64,000 nt of DNA from Microthyrium microscopicum (lineage: Eukaryota; Ascomycota; Dothideomycetes; Microthyriales; Microthyriaceae): positions 437,895-501,894 of the forward strand of contig MU004244.1 of the NCBI GenBank assembly GCA_010405405.1, given 5' to 3'. Positions 1-11,191 of this stretch are shown here, piece after piece (positions within the stretch are counted from its first letter, which is position 1; every line of letters begins with the position of its first letter). Both the position numbers and the translations under genes were made by a program. The notes beneath the pieces are model-generated. The model saw only the letters and a program-made list of their open reading frames with translations. It was not told the origin of the DNA and searched no databases.

Positions 1-1175
1 AGGAGTAATGATTCTAGAAAGGAAGGAGACAAGAGCACATCTCCGACTGCCAGGTACGAACTTGTTGGGCCGGTGAAAGAAGCAGAAATTCAATCAAATT
101 TAATATTACAGGAGCGGGTAGAGGGATCAAGGAAGAGTGAGAGGCGGACGTGGCAGTAAATGGGGTCGGAATTACCCAAGGATTCTTTCTTAGCAATGTC
201 AAATTCTACAGGTAAATTTCCATTATTTCAATCTCCGCTACTGTTAAAACACGAGTCTTGCGGAGACCACGACAAGACATATTTGGCAGACAAATCTCCG
301 TATGGACCACTAAGCAACGTGGAGTGTGGAGGGACAAGCTTTTGGAAATTAACACCGTCCCAACGCTAAAGACGGCCGCCAATTCAGCCCTTTCTAATCC
401 AATCGAGCTTAGCTGACAAGTTGGATGGAGTAGCAAATTTCGCTTGGACCGACTTGACAGCCCATCAAACCTAACAAGTCCCAGATGCAGCGCCGTAGAA
501 ACAATTCTTCAAAACCTCTAAACTTGAGCCGCCAGGTCATGCTGTAGCCGCGTTTGTTCTCAAGAAGCCAAGCATCAAGCAATGATACCTGATCTCCAAT
601 ACCTATCCGAAATACGTCAAATACCAACAGGTACCCAGGTAATACTAGGAAAGAACCCAGGTTGAAAATCTTGATAAACAATCTTATCCCGACTCCTGAG
701 TCGCGTACGAATGCAGTGATGCAGTGAATGAACAGCTGTCATGGACTCATGGAAATTCCCACGCTGTTTGGACCTGAAATGTGCCGCCGATCCATCTTGA
801 AACATGCGCTAACCAATGTCAACTGTCTGCAACGGCGCCTTCAGCCTTGCAAACCAAGCGTGGAAAAGCCACAACTTTTAGGAACGTCCCCTCCACTACG
901 GGAACGGCGCGCTGAGCACGTCCTGGACTCCTGAAGGTCTTGTCAAATGCTTCCCCATCTTTTTCATCTTTTTGGAACTGGCAAAATGACTACCATCTGG
1001 CATCTAGTATACCAAGGATACACGCTGGACGATGACGGTCCTGACGGTGCGCACGAGATTTGTGTGTCGTGTTCATTCATTCTCAAGCATCGAGGAAAAA
1101 TATTCTAGAGCTACTTCAAACGCACCAGAAGCCTGGGCATGCCTCCTGCAGACAAGTATCATGTCTATGTAGACT
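1..1175. other. Intergenic, no gene supported
   Basis: Only short open frames of 60-90 codons occur here on both strands, and none resembles a known family. A minus-strand frame at 409-681 has a hydrophobic start but no recognisable continuation. The right end is the 3' flank of ARP5. Base composition looks like that of the coding neighbours, so this is not part of a RIP-damaged block. Confidence 0.5.
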
Positions 1176-3664
1176 TTACATGCCATTGCCCAATTCATGT
1201 TCCTAAAAAACAAAACAAGTTAGCCACTGATCAAGCACGACACAACAGACCAGAGTACGCCAACAGTGGAATCGTTGGTTTGCGCTTATTAACATACCTT
1301 GATATACTCCGCACCCTTTTCAAGAAACTCCGCTCTCGAAACAAAATACTTTGTATTGCCAGCCTCCCCTGCCCACCGGGCGGCTCCTCGCCACGCATCT
1401 AGCGATGCATCCTGTGCACGCCGGACCCGCAGCGGAGAGCCCGCTTCCAGCACAGCCTGAAGTTCTCGGGCCAGACGCTCTTCGAATCCCTGAAAGGTGG
1501 TGTTGCCGCCGGTTAAGAAGACGTCCTTGAGGAGATCTGCGCGGCTGGCATGGTCGGCGAGCCGCTCGTTGAGAATGCCGCTAGCGATTTCGACTATGCC
1601 GGCTTGATCAACGCCTGCGATGGCTGGTTGGAAGACTACTTCTGGAACACGGATGCGCTCAACGTTCAAATGGAGTTGGTTGGCTTCGCGTTGGCTTTCG
1701 GGGTCAAAGGGCCAGGGACCGCGTAGGAAGGCGTGCATGAGGCTCTTTGTCCAGTCGGTTTCTGCATCGCGGGTGTTTTCTTCTGTAAAGTTGGGGTCAA
1801 ACTTTAGTAGTTGGGACTCCACCTCCTTGAGAGCAGCATCGAGATCTTCTTCCTCTTCGTCGTCGCTAACATCATCCTTTTGGATGGTACGATAGATGCC
1901 CCAATCATTGTCATCTGCTCCAAAGTTATCATCGTCCCCTCCACGGCGGCGTTTCTTGGTAGGTGTATCAGATGCTAGATTTGCAATGTTTTTCATTCGC
2001 ATTTGGTTAGCAAGCGACTTTCGATTACCAAGATCGGCCTTGAGGCGATCTCGTTCCTTGATACGTTGTAGCAATAACTGAAACATGTTAGCTTGGTCCA
2101 ATCATCCAGAGAAGTAAATCATACGTTTCTCGAAGCTTGGCGTTCCTCAATCCATTGATCAGGATGGTTCTCTCGATGTTCATCATCCAATCTTTGCTCC
2201 TCTTCGAGCCTAGCCTTTTCTGCAGCCTTTTCGGCTTTGGCTCGCTGTCTCGCATCATATCCAGACTTTTGTAGACGCTGTTGTCGTTTTTGCTTGATTC
2301 CATCCTCATCTAGCTCCGCATCTGGAACCTCCAATAATGGGAACACTGGCACTTCTGCCTCTTCCGGCTCTTCACCAACATCCTTGTTTCGTGCCTTTTT
2401 GATCGACTTTTCCATCTCTTTGATTTTCTTGTCCAGTTTTTCTTCATTACTGAACTCATCACCGTCGAGTAGTCGCTTTGTCTCTTTCTTTGTGGTGGCT
2501 TCTTGGACCTTTTGTTGTAATTGCTTATAATAAGCAAGCTCCTCTTCTTTTCGGATGAGCTTTTCAAGGCGCATCTTTGCCGCTTGCTCCTGGAGACGAC
2601 GTCCACTTTCCTTTCGTTTCTCAGCAGCTCGCGCAAGCTCTTCCTCCGTTTTTTGAATAATGACTTGTTCAGTAAAAGGATGTTGTATTATCCGATCTCG
2701 ATCTTCGAGACCAGTCCAATCCAAATAGCTGCTTATTTCGTTTTCGTAATCTTGCGATATGTAGCAGTGATCTCTGACTAGGTCTTCCGCTTGAGGATCA
2801 CTGATTTTGCCAGGAAAGGAAGGATATTTGAGTTTGAGGAGTTTGAGTAGGTATTCAGCGCTTTGATATCGGCCCCAGTTTAGTCTGGCTGATTGTGAGA
2901 GTAGAGCTTTTGAGTTGACAACAGGTATGACGTGTGTGGAGGTATATGAGGAGGAGACGACGAGGCCGGTTCGACCTCCATTGTATCGGTAGGAGAATAA
3001 GGAATCGATGCCGTAAGCTACCGATGGAGCGCCGTAGCATTCGAATAATATTTCGGACATGGCTGTTCAATTAGCATGGTAATCGAAGGGTGTGGACGCA
3101 TGCTTACTCTTGCGCGCATAGCCTAGATTTGCAACTGGTTCTGTCATGACCAAAGGTCTCTCAATTGTCCCACTTTCACCAGCTATGCCCAATTTGACAA
3201 AGACATAGTCTAGTACACCTTCTGCCACGCTCCAATTATTGACGATATTGCTTCCTGGCTCGTAAATGTTCTTTGATTGGCCGCGGGCAGTACCGTCAGA
3301 GAAGACGTCTGACCCAACAAATGTGAAGCTTCGATTTATGCGCCGATCGCGATATGATGCCATGAGAGGTGGAAGGGTAATGCGCGGTCGCTTGTCGAAA
3401 GACCATCCTGCGCGGACAGTGGAAGAGCCTACGAAGAAGAGCCATTAGCTGTTGCGCATTGAGGCATCTCAGGAACGTACCAAAATCGATGACAATGGCA
3501 GTTTTCTCAGTGCTCTTTGCCCAGCCTTGAGTATCGATGGGTTTGACACCCTCAAAGGGCGGCTCATTCAAGGTCCATATTTTTGACGGAGCTGGCTTCG
3601 GCGAATTTCGACCGCTGTTAACTGTGGAATCTATCGCCATTGGTGTTGGAACAGCGGCAGGCAT
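1176..3664 (-). CDS. ARP5: Actin-related protein 5, INO80 chromatin remodelling complex subunit
   Basis: Arp5 is a nuclear actin-fold subunit of INO80; with Ies6 it forms a module that couples ATP hydrolysis to nucleosome sliding. Five exons are read: 3664-3481, 3428-3108, 3062-2125, 2077-1298 and 1202-1176, giving about 749 aa, the usual family length. Residues 57-72 carry the actin phosphate-1 loop (IDFGSSTVRAGW, rebuilt exactly across intron 1). Exon 3 opens with a typical ARP stretch (FECYGAPSVAYGID) and continues into a long charged helical insertion typical of Arp5. Exon 4 has the second phosphate loop (FLTGGNTTFQGFEERL). The open frame would stop just after EYIKVC, but a GTATGT donor there joins to a 27-nt last exon that yields the family-like C-terminus EYIKEHELGNGM. 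The first ATG of exon 1 is taken as start. DAD4 lies 280 bp upstream on the same strand, and IES6 is 2 kb away. Confidence 0.93.
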
Positions 3665-3944
3665 TGTGGGAGATGAAATCCGATGGAATCAATTCATTAT
3701 GGTACGTCAAGGATAAGGTAAAGATGATGGTGGAGGGATGGCGCGTTGGCCGCTCTGTACCTTGAAGGTTGAAGCTTCCGACGTCAAAGATCCAGCCTCT
3801 TTGCTCTTTTGAGATCCAAAGCACGGACTCCAGAGGAACCAGGTGTTGAAGTATCACGGATTATGAAATTTGGTAGCAGCGAAAATAGTCATTTAATTTA
3901 CAAATGTACATCAATCATTAATTCATTCTTTCCCCAATCGACTT

Positions 3945-4369
3945 CTATAATGGATCCTTCAAGCTGTCCGTCGCTAAGATAAACGTTAGCAAGGCCAAAG
4001 CGTGAGATATATCATCGCGAACCTTCAAGGTGGAATAGCACGTTTGACTGATAATTCTTGAACATCTGAGCTACCAGTTCCACGTTCATATTCTGAATAT
4101 TGATCTCCTACTCAGGGCTTCAGTAAGACAATTAGCGCGTTCTCATGTTCCAGTCGTACCTGGAGGCTTTTGTTGAGAACCATGATGGACTCATTGAGTT
4201 TCTCCTGGACGTGCCGGTTAATCAAACGCGTCAAATTCACGCGCCATGGAATATTCATACCACATTCGTGATGATTCGAGATAGTAGGAGAGTTTGTTGC
4301 TGCTCATGGGGGCTTTCCTATCTTTCAGTGAGCCAAAGTTTGGAAGCGGGTACAGAATCAGCGGACCAT
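3945..4369 (-). CDS. DAD4: DASH/Dam1 complex subunit Dad4
   Basis: Dad4 is a small subunit of the ring-forming DASH complex, which couples kinetochores to spindle microtubules in fungi. The gene is hidden in five tiny exons: 4369-4367 (the ATG alone), 4317-4261, 4204-4160, 4107-4023 and 3973-3945, with introns of 49, 56, 52 and 49 nt. Together they encode 72 aa, the canonical Dad4 length. Recognisable family segments are [15 protein letters not shown] near the N-terminus, [16 protein letters not shown] in the middle, [20 protein letters not shown], and the end [13 protein letters not shown]. Every junction is GT-AG and every frame closes, and the peptide matches the recalled Dad4 family from end to end, so the call is strong although no exon exceeds 85 nt. 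The weakest point is exon 1, which supplies only the start codon. Confidence 0.93.
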
Positions 4370-4795
4370 TCTGGCAGCAATGAAGTAGATTCTCTTGCTT
4401 CTTGAAGGCCTAGACTTGCTTAGAGCTTGAGATATGAGTCTGGGCGCCAAAAATTGGATTGGATGCGATTGTCCACGATTTTTTCAACCCGAAGCTGCGA
4501 TTTTTCGGTCAACAACCACTCTCTCCAAAAGCCCAATGCGGTTAGTGCTCTTGGCACCACCAACGACTCCGCAGTTAGGTATTGGGATACATTCCAGCAT
4601 TCTCAAGCTTTCATCATCGAATCCCACAAGCTGAGGCTATGGATACGATGAACCGAATCCTTGTGGAACGTATGCTGCTTGGCCTGGTCTCCAAATCCTG
4701 GTAGACGAATAGTATAGGTGGACGGGAACCAGTCCCATTGCTCTCTCAAAGATGTCGCTCTCCATTGCAGCGTATCACAAGTCTTCATTTTATTC
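4370..4795. promoter_or_regulatory. Divergent promoter region between DAD4 and the MARVEL-like gene
   Basis: DAD4 starts leftward at 4369 and the next gene rightward at 4796, so these 426 bases must hold both promoters. Short overlapping frames on both strands (for example 4427-4651 and 4603-4878) show no family resemblance. No clear TATA box or named operator was identified. Confidence 0.45.
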
Positions 4796-5359
4796 ATGGG
4801 CACCAGAAGAAAAGCCGCCGCGCTGGCTCTTCGAGTACTTATTCTGATCGTGTCAATGGCTTCCCTAGGCGTTGCCATCGCCTCGACTAAGCTCGCTCAT
4901 GACTACAAACCGTCCAACTCTGACTATGGCGGGTATACAGGCCCGTCAATCATCTACGTGTTTGTAAGTTCTAGCAACCTGAACGTTCTTATAGGTCAAC
5001 CATTTCTCAAAGATAATTTTGTCAATCTTGTTCAGCGCTGAATAGCTGTTGAGTATAAAAACGACACGATGGAACCTTCATTCCGCGGCACTGGCTGTGA
5101 TCGACTTTACAATCTGCCTTGGGACTACTCTTTCTTCAAATATTATGCTTGCTGTCCTTGGCTCCGATGGAGGATTGCCAATACTCACAGCGTTATTGGC
5201 ACTGTGTAATGGTTCAGGGTACCTAGGTGTGGCTAACCAATGCTTGTAACACACTGTTTATATTTGTATAGAGCTCTTCATTACGTCTCGTCGATACTGG
5301 CTTGCGTTCGTGTTTATGAAAGGCGAAGACAGGTCATTATAGATTCATCACAGCCTTAA
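4796..5359 (+). CDS. MARVEL-domain-like four-helix membrane protein
   Basis: Three exons (4796-4963, 5046-5218, 5272-5359) join in frame to about 142 aa. Four hydrophobic segments are visible: one after a short basic N-terminus (ALRVLILIVSMASLGVAIAS), one at the exon 1/2 junction (GPSIIYVFLLSI), a long one in exon 2 (ALAVIDFTICLGTTLSSNIM) and one in exon 3 (ALHYVSSILACVRVYERRR). This four-helix layout with a basic C-terminal tail resembles the small fungal MARVEL-like membrane proteins, which are mostly of unknown role. Exon 2 alone would end in a frame-breaking tail; splicing at GG/GTACCT restores a plausible fourth helix, which supports the model. Exon 2 could instead begin at the earlier CAG, but that puts a stop in frame. 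An upstream in-frame ATG at 4718 is less likely to be the start. Family assignment is by topology only. Confidence 0.55.
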
Positions 5360-5722
5360 ACTTGTACAGCATGAATATGATCTCTAGCTGACAAGCCAAC
5401 ATCAGTAGCGTTTGGGAGGGGATTTGTAGATAGTCATTGATTGGATATTCGAATGTGCCAATACGAATCTGAATCGCCTTGAATATAGTCCAACCAGTCT
5501 CTTCATCCAGGGTTTCTGCCATTTTGATTTTGATATAAAATGCTTAGTGCACAGACCACGCGATCACCATCAAGCTTGCATGTGAGGTCTCAATTCAAGC
5601 TCAACTGCTGAACCGCTTACACTCCATCTTCAAACCCAATAATACGAGCACGACATCAAAGAAGACAACCCTATTCTTCATCGAAATCACTGTGTCGGCG
5701 TCTTATCTGGCACCCTTTTACA
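5360..5722. other. Intergenic; small unsupported antisense frame
   Basis: This holds the promoter of IES6 and the 3' flank of the MARVEL-like gene. A 61-codon minus-strand frame (5522-5337, starting MAETLDEETGWTIF) runs into the last exon of the neighbouring gene. It has no recognised relatives and no extending exon was found, so it is not called. Confidence 0.4.
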
Positions 5723-6328
5723 ATGGCGCCCATCACCCAAGCCTCCGATGAGACCAACCACCAAGCCCTTCTAGACAAACTCGACCTCTTCGGCATCCCC
5801 AAACCCTTCCGCAATCCAAACTGGAAGCCTCCACAACGACGCAACAAAAACGTCAAGCAAATCATCTCCGACGCCTCGCGCAAAGAAGCCTCCCTCCAGG
5901 TCACAGGCACCAATAACAGCGGTTCCTCCACCCCTCTCGTACCCACCACCGATGGCGCCCTCACTCCCGCTGTCGCCGGTGCCTCTTCGAACGGCAGCAG
6001 TGGTCTGAATATGGCACACGCGACGCAGCGACTAGATCGGCTGGTGCTAGAACGCAATCAACAGGCAGCGTCGTTGGCGGTGCCGGGCGCTGCGGCGCTT
6101 CCGCAGAGCATGACGGTCACGTACACGAATATTGAGAGTGCGCCTTCGATGCATCCATCAAGTCAGCGGCGGTATTGTGATGTCACGGGGCTGTCGGCGC
6201 CATACACGGATCCAAAGACAAGATTGCGGTATCACAATATGGAGATCTTTGCGCTCATACGGCAAATGGGGCAATCAAGTACGGAGCAGTATCTGGCAGC
6301 GAGAGGAGCACACACAGTTCTGAAATGA
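5723..6328 (+). CDS. IES6: INO80 complex subunit Ies6 (YL1 C-terminal domain)
   Basis: Ies6 (INO80C in animals) binds Arp5, and the pair engages the Ino80 ATPase and the nucleosome. The single exon encodes 201 aa, typical of the family. Two hallmarks are present: the N-terminal PKPFRNPNWKPPQRRNKN block (about residues 26-43), conserved in fungal Ies6, and the C-terminal YL1-C domain (RYCDVTGLSAPYTDPKTRLR then YHNMEIF, about residues 150-177). Between them lies a low-complexity Ser/Ala/Gly linker. The ATG at 5723 is the first in frame and directly precedes the conserved block. Its partner ARP5 lies 2 kb away on the other strand, with DAD4 and the MARVEL-like gene between them. Confidence 0.92.
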   Translation: MAPITQASDETNHQALLDKLDLFGIPKPFRNPNWKPPQRRNKNVKQIISDASRKEASLQVTGTNNSGSSTPLVPTTDGALTPAVAGASSNGSSGLNMAHATQRLDRLVLERNQQAASLAVPGAAALPQSMTVTYTNIESAPSMHPSSQRRYCDVTGLSAPYTDPKTRLRYHNMEIFALIRQMGQSSTEQYLAARGAHTVLK

Positions 6329-7107
6329 ACGATAATCATGAGATGGTTTTCGATGAAATGATGGAAAGAATCATATGTCTCTATTGCTTAACGGCCGTCG
6401 AAGCCAGACTCGCTATGGGGTATAATGTACGAACAACAAAGTCAAACCTCCTCTATGAACCACGAACCTTTCGGGACATGAATCGAGTGGACGCTCCGGC
6501 TTAATCGTGCTCACGGCCTTGGCCTAGGATTGTTCTGGGCTGTAGCGTATACCAATCAATATAGGGAATGGATCAGTTACAAGATGGAAACCATCATTGT
6601 TGCAGTAGCCGGTAGTCAAAAGCTCAATAGTATCAATTCAAGCATTTGCTGTTTAGACAAAAATATATCCGCGTGTAGTTCTTTGATATGCTCCAGCGAA
6701 CATGGCTCGGAAGCGGGCTGGGTTTGCGCTGCCCTTGTGAAATATTACGATGACATCGCAGTTTGCCAGAGTCGCTTGTCATCATGCCATGTCCGTAGAT
6801 GAAGTAGTATCGGCAGTAATACCAGTCAAAGAGGAAAGTTTGGATGATTTGTTTGCATGGCGGCATAAAGATGGGTAGGTAGTTTGTAGAAATTCACAGA
6901 AAGCCAAAAAGATTGAACCCATGTTGAAGCACGGGCCTCGGCCGTCGTAACTCCCGACGGCCAACGGATGATGTATCACCAAAACCTTGGAAGGGCAAAC
7001 AAGGCATAGCTCCAACACCACTTACTCTCTGGCCTCTTCTCATCATTATGGAGCATTCCTGCTGACCGTATACATCACAGGATTGAGGACTATCGGATCC
7101 ACAAGCC
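6329..7107. other. Intergenic, no gene supported
   Basis: About 780 bases lie between IES6 and the RING-CH gene on the same strand. The few open frames are under 90 codons, lack family resemblance and do not extend through splice sites. Presumably this contains the IES6 terminator and the next promoter; no specific motif was identified. Confidence 0.45.
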
Positions 7108-8670
7108 ATGGCATCTCTGCCGCAACCACAACGGTCTTCCGCCTCATCACGATCATCGCAAACATCCTCAGCCTTAAACTCTCCAAACTCTACAAGTCAT
7201 GAACAGGAAGACACCTTAGTCAACTCCTCTACGGAACCCGTCCTTCTAAATCCAGAACCTGCCTCCGAGAAAGCACAAGAATCAGACGCGTCTGCCATAG
7301 GACCTTCGATTCGACCAGATGCACAAAGACAAGATTCTGTAGATGTGAGAAGATGTTGGATTTGCTTTTCAGACGAAACAGATGATACTCCATTATCTTC
7401 TTCTTGGAGAAGTCCATGCCCATGCGCTCTAACCGCTCACGAGAGTTGCATCCTTGACTGGGTAGCCGATCTTGAAGGCTCGAATAATGGTCGATCCAAG
7501 AAGATTCAATGCCCACAATGCAAATCGGACATTCTCATTGCGCGACCGCGAAACCTCATCGTGGATGCCGTCAGAGGACTAGAGCTAGCTGCGAGTAAGG
7601 CCGTATTGCCTGGAATCCTTCTCCTTGGAAGCAGCACTATCCTATATCTCTCCCTTTCGTACGGAGTCATCGCCGTCCATACAGTTTTAGGCCCTTACGA
7701 CTTCAACCAAATTTTTGACTTGGCAGACTTGACACCAGCGCAGAGTGTTCGAAGACTCACAGGATTCTCTATATTACCATGGACGTTGATACTATCACGA
7801 ACATCCATCGCCGATAGCATTCTTCCCATCATCCCCATGTTCTTCTTCGTCACACAACCGCACGAAGATCCTCTCGTCGACATCTCATCATGGCCACCAA
7901 GCGCAGGCCTATCCTTTGCTCTTCTCCCCTATGCTCGAGCAGCATACAACGCCTACTACGACTACTTCTGGGCCGACAAAGTTAAGCGCTGGATCGAAGA
8001 AGTCAAGCCCCGCGCAACAACATCCACCGCCCAAAGCGGCGATCTCGAGCTCGAAATCGGCGTTGACGAAGATGATGATGACGACGATTTCAACAACAAC
8101 TTCAACGACAATGAAAACGAAAATGACGCCAATATCCAAAATCCTCTTGAGCGCTTCGATATTCCTGCCGACGACCCTATACCACCACCTCCTGCAGGTG
8201 ACATCGCGCACCCTCTCCACGAACCTCCATTAGACGCTCAACAACCCAACAACGGCCAACTTAACGCCCATCTTGACATAGCCGCCAATCCCGCCGCGCC
8301 CAACGGCATCCGCCACCGACGCGACTACAGCATCTCCGTCTCGCGCGTCATGCAATCCGTTCTCGGCGCGCTCGTCTTCCCCGGTGTTTCCGCAGCCATG
8401 GGCCATCTCCTGACGATCGTGTTACCGCGCAGCTGGACATTTTTGCCCATAACCAGCCGTAGCATTCTCGGACGGACGATTGAGACACGTGCAAAGCCAT
8501 GGCGGTTCTTGCAGACGCAGTGGGGACGGAGTATCGTGGGTGGATGTTTGTTTGTGGTGCTGAGGGATGCGGTGACGTTATATGTTAGGTGGAAGATGGC
8601 GCAGAGTCATCGACAGAGAAAGGTTGTGGATTATGATAAGAGCAAGGCGAAGAGAAAGGCCAAGTCATAG
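7108..8670 (+). CDS. RING-CH (RINGv) multi-pass membrane protein, putative E3 ubiquitin ligase
   Basis: The single-exon 520-aa protein has a RING-CH finger near its N-terminus with the complete C4HC3 ligand set: C83, C86, C104, C106, H111, C114, C135 and C138. The histidine in the fifth position separates RING-CH from ordinary RING fingers. Such domains recruit E2 enzymes, and in membrane proteins they ubiquitinate membrane clients (MARCH/Doa10 families). Hydrophobic segments follow at about residues 165-195, 218-250, 260-280, 415-450 and 475-497. A strongly acidic and Asn-rich stretch (about residues 310-345) sits between membrane regions, and the C-terminus is Lys/Arg rich. The first 80 residues are Ser/Thr/Gln-rich and probably disordered. 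The protein is much shorter than Doa10/Ssm4, so it is a separate fungal RINGv type; substrates cannot be inferred. Confidence 0.85.
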   Translation: MASLPQPQRSSASSRSSQTSSALNSPNSTSHEQEDTLVNSSTEPVLLNPEPASEKAQESDASAIGPSIRPDAQRQDSVDVRRCWICFSDETDDTPLSSSWRSPCPCALTAHESCILDWVADLEGSNNGRSKKIQCPQCKSDILIARPRNLIVDAVRGLELAASKAVLPGILLLGSSTILYLSLSYGVIAVHTVLGPYDFNQIFDLADLTPAQSVRRLTGFSILPWTLILSRTSIADSILPIIPMFFFVTQPHEDPLVDISSWPPSAGLSFALLPYARAAYNAYYDYFWADKVKRWIEEVKPRATTSTAQSGDLELEIGVDEDDDDDDFNNNFNDNENENDANIQNPLERFDIPADDPIPPPPAGDIAHPLHEPPLDAQQPNNGQLNAHLDIAANPAAPNGIRHRRDYSISVSRVMQSVLGALVFPGVSAAMGHLLTIVLPRSWTFLPITSRSILGRTIETRAKPWRFLQTQWGRSIVGGCLFVVLRDAVTLYVRWKMAQSHRQRKVVDYDKSKAKRKAKS

Positions 8671-9404
8671 AGCCATGCTTTGTAATGAATCATATGTCCT
8701 CTCATTCTTATGTTTTCTTTCGTGTTGCTGTTTTTCCCATGTATACATTGGTATTGCCTTTACATCATTATGTCTTACCTGCGCTACTTACCTGGTGATA
8801 GATGTACCATAGAGATGGCCACTGCGGCACCGGGGTTGACTTCAATAGTCTTGATACCATTGGCACCGAGCCAGAATAGAAACACAACGATAAGTTACTC
8901 CAAAGAGTTAGCACAATTTTGTAAGATTCGCTTGTCACTTGAAAGAGCAGCTGAAGAACGGTATTGGCACCAATAAAATATCCTTGAATTAATGTACAGC
9001 ACGAACTACTATGCTGGAGTGTCACTTTTGGACAAACTACGGATATTGTGCCCTCTCCACCCTTTCCTCGGCGTCGAACTCACTGGACAGGATGCGACTC
9101 GACTTACCTGGATCGAAATGAAACGCGGAAGCCAAACATCAGGTACTGAAGCAAGAGCTCAGCCACAAGTATGGAAACCCTCAACCGCCGCGAGGCAGGA
9201 GGAGAAACCAACTGTATGACCGGTCTCATCCCAGCAGTACCATCTGAACAACGTAAGCGCAACACCCTCACCAAGCAAGAAGGTTCATCAACCATCCAGT
9301 TGTTGAGCAGGTCTGTACAACCAACAATGGGACTACATCCACCCTAAGGCAGGAGTCGAGACCAAAGCGGGACACCACATACACTCAACGCGAGACTCTA
9401 AGCC
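8671..9404. other. Intergenic between convergent genes
   Basis: The RING-CH gene and the next minus-strand gene converge here. A minus-strand stretch around 8780-8900 reads as a hydrophobic peptide (GANGIKTIEVNPGAAVAI), but an in-frame stop precedes it and no consistent splice removes the stop. It may be a gene relic; nothing is called. Confidence 0.4.
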
Positions 9405-10258
9405 TCATCCTTCCCACTTTACCCGACACTCCTCCTCAATCTCCCTCATCCGAGCCGCCGCCTGCGAACGACGATGGCGAACCACCGCGCGCATTTGGCT
9501 CTCAGCCTCTTGGAAAGCCACCGCTTCGCTCTCGCCCTTTGCCATCAGGGCAATCGTCACCGCCTGACGAAAGAGCTGTTGCTGGTGTCGGAGGAGTTTT
9601 TGCTGACACGATCTGCTCGACATCTTGAACTGAGTTGGGTGACCAGTCCAACCCAGCTCGCGAAGCAAGAGCATTTCGTGGGCCAAGCGGGCGAATTCCT
9701 TCTTCCCATTCATGACCTTCACCCAGTTAAACTTGGTGAATTTGTAGGTGGTGGTAGCTGGGGTGGCGGCAGCTACCTTGTTGGTGATGGCGGATGTGAT
9801 GATGGCGTAGAAGTTGACGGAGGGAAAGAAGGCGAGACGCCCCGTGTCGAAAAGGGCGACGACGAGGCCGAAGAAGACGATGGCGACTATGAACTTGGTC
9901 ACCGGGATTGACCAGAGGTCCAGCCAGAAATCGAGCCAGGCGAGGACCCACGCCAACCACGCTGGAAACACCGAGGGCATCACTTCCTCAATGCTCGCCA
10001 CTCCAGTCTCTACAGTGGCCAAGACCGTCTTGGTCGCAATGACCTTGACAGTCTCCGGCAAGACCGCTGAGAGTGTTCTCGTGGGAGATACGAGAACGCC
10101 TGGAGTAGGCGGGAAAGGCTCGGACTTTCCTCCGAACGTGGCCAGCATGGCCGAGAAAAGAAGGTTTTGTGCCCGCTGGGCTGTATCCAAAGTTAGCGAT
10201 TGTTTATTTAGCAATTGGATGGCTTATACGTACCGAAAGCAGCAACAGCAGCAGCCAT
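9405..10258 (-). CDS. Unrecognised membrane protein with helical C-terminus
   Basis: Two exons are read: 10258-10234, encoding MAAAVAAF plus one base, and 10180-9405. They are joined by a 53-nt GT-AG intron with a GCTAAC branch point, giving 266 aa. The alternative unspliced start would add an N-terminus encoded by intron sequence. The protein has a mildly hydrophobic N-terminal helix, then a Trp-rich hydrophobic region (about residues 75-125, including FIVAIVFFGLVVALFDTG) suggesting one or two membrane passes. The C-terminal 100 residues are Arg/Gln/Glu-rich and strongly helical. I do not recognise the family. A mitochondrial or ER membrane protein is possible but not shown by the sequence. 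Confidence 0.6.
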
Positions 10259-11191
10259 TGGCGCAGGAGGAGGAGGTGGTGGTTGGTGGTGGTTGTGGTG
10301 GTGTCTGGTTTTTCACTGTGTGAAGAAGTGAAGTGTGAGAGATACGGAGCAAAGATGAAAATTCGAGGGGAAGAAAGGCTTAAAAGCACCTCTAGGTGGC
10401 AAAGGAGTAAACAGAATGGAAAGTACGACATGCAGTCAAGTTTCAAAAAGGAAAGAGCAAGGCCCGTTGAAGATTCGATTTGGCAGGAACGAGGGTTATT
10501 GAGGATGGATCCAAAAGATTTATGGAAAGTCACGATGACTTGGAAGGCAAGAGCACCCCCTGAGATTATACTGTCTGAATTGAGTACAATCCGATTTGGT
10601 GAGGTTTCCCAAGAGAGTGAGCTGTCATTGAAAGATGTGAATAGACTGACAGAAATAGAAGCAATCGCAACAATACAACCAACACCAATGCGCGTATATC
10701 CATTACAACCAGAGGCAACACTGGCGTTCTGGACATCTCAAAGCGAATATCTTGCACCAATGATGTAATTCGCACTGTAATTCGCACGTTTTGCTCCTTC
10801 TCGCTTTGGTCAAACACCCACGCGATTTGTTCTTTCCCTCTCTGGCCATGCGCCCACGCTTTCATTCCTTCCACGTTCGCTGCTCAGACTCGGGTTTCAA
10901 CGTAGCATGGCAACCGGGCTTTTCTCGTGTGCATTGCTGGGGTCACGCACTCTGGCTTTGGCGTCGTCAAAATCTTCTCCCTCTCTCTTCAAACACACAA
11001 CAACTTTTGGATCACAGCGATCCATCATTCCCACCAGCGTTTACTGCCCATTCTTTATTTCTCTTCCTCTCCAGAGTCCCGCCTTTACTTGTTTCTTTCC
11101 TTTGGCCTCCGGCGGTTTGCTTGTCTTCTGACTCGCGCCGGGGTCTGGGATGCGGAATAGGATTGGTGAGCTACAAGAAGTTGATATAGAA

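Noticed and set aside
5337-5522. A 61-codon minus-strand frame starting MAETLDEE
   Set aside because: It overlaps the last exon of the MARVEL-like gene, has no recognisable relatives and no extending exon was found.
8780-8960. A hydrophobic minus-strand peptide that looks protein-like (GANGIKTIEVNPG)
   Set aside because: An in-frame TAA precedes it and no splice choice removes the stop while keeping the frame; at most a gene relic.
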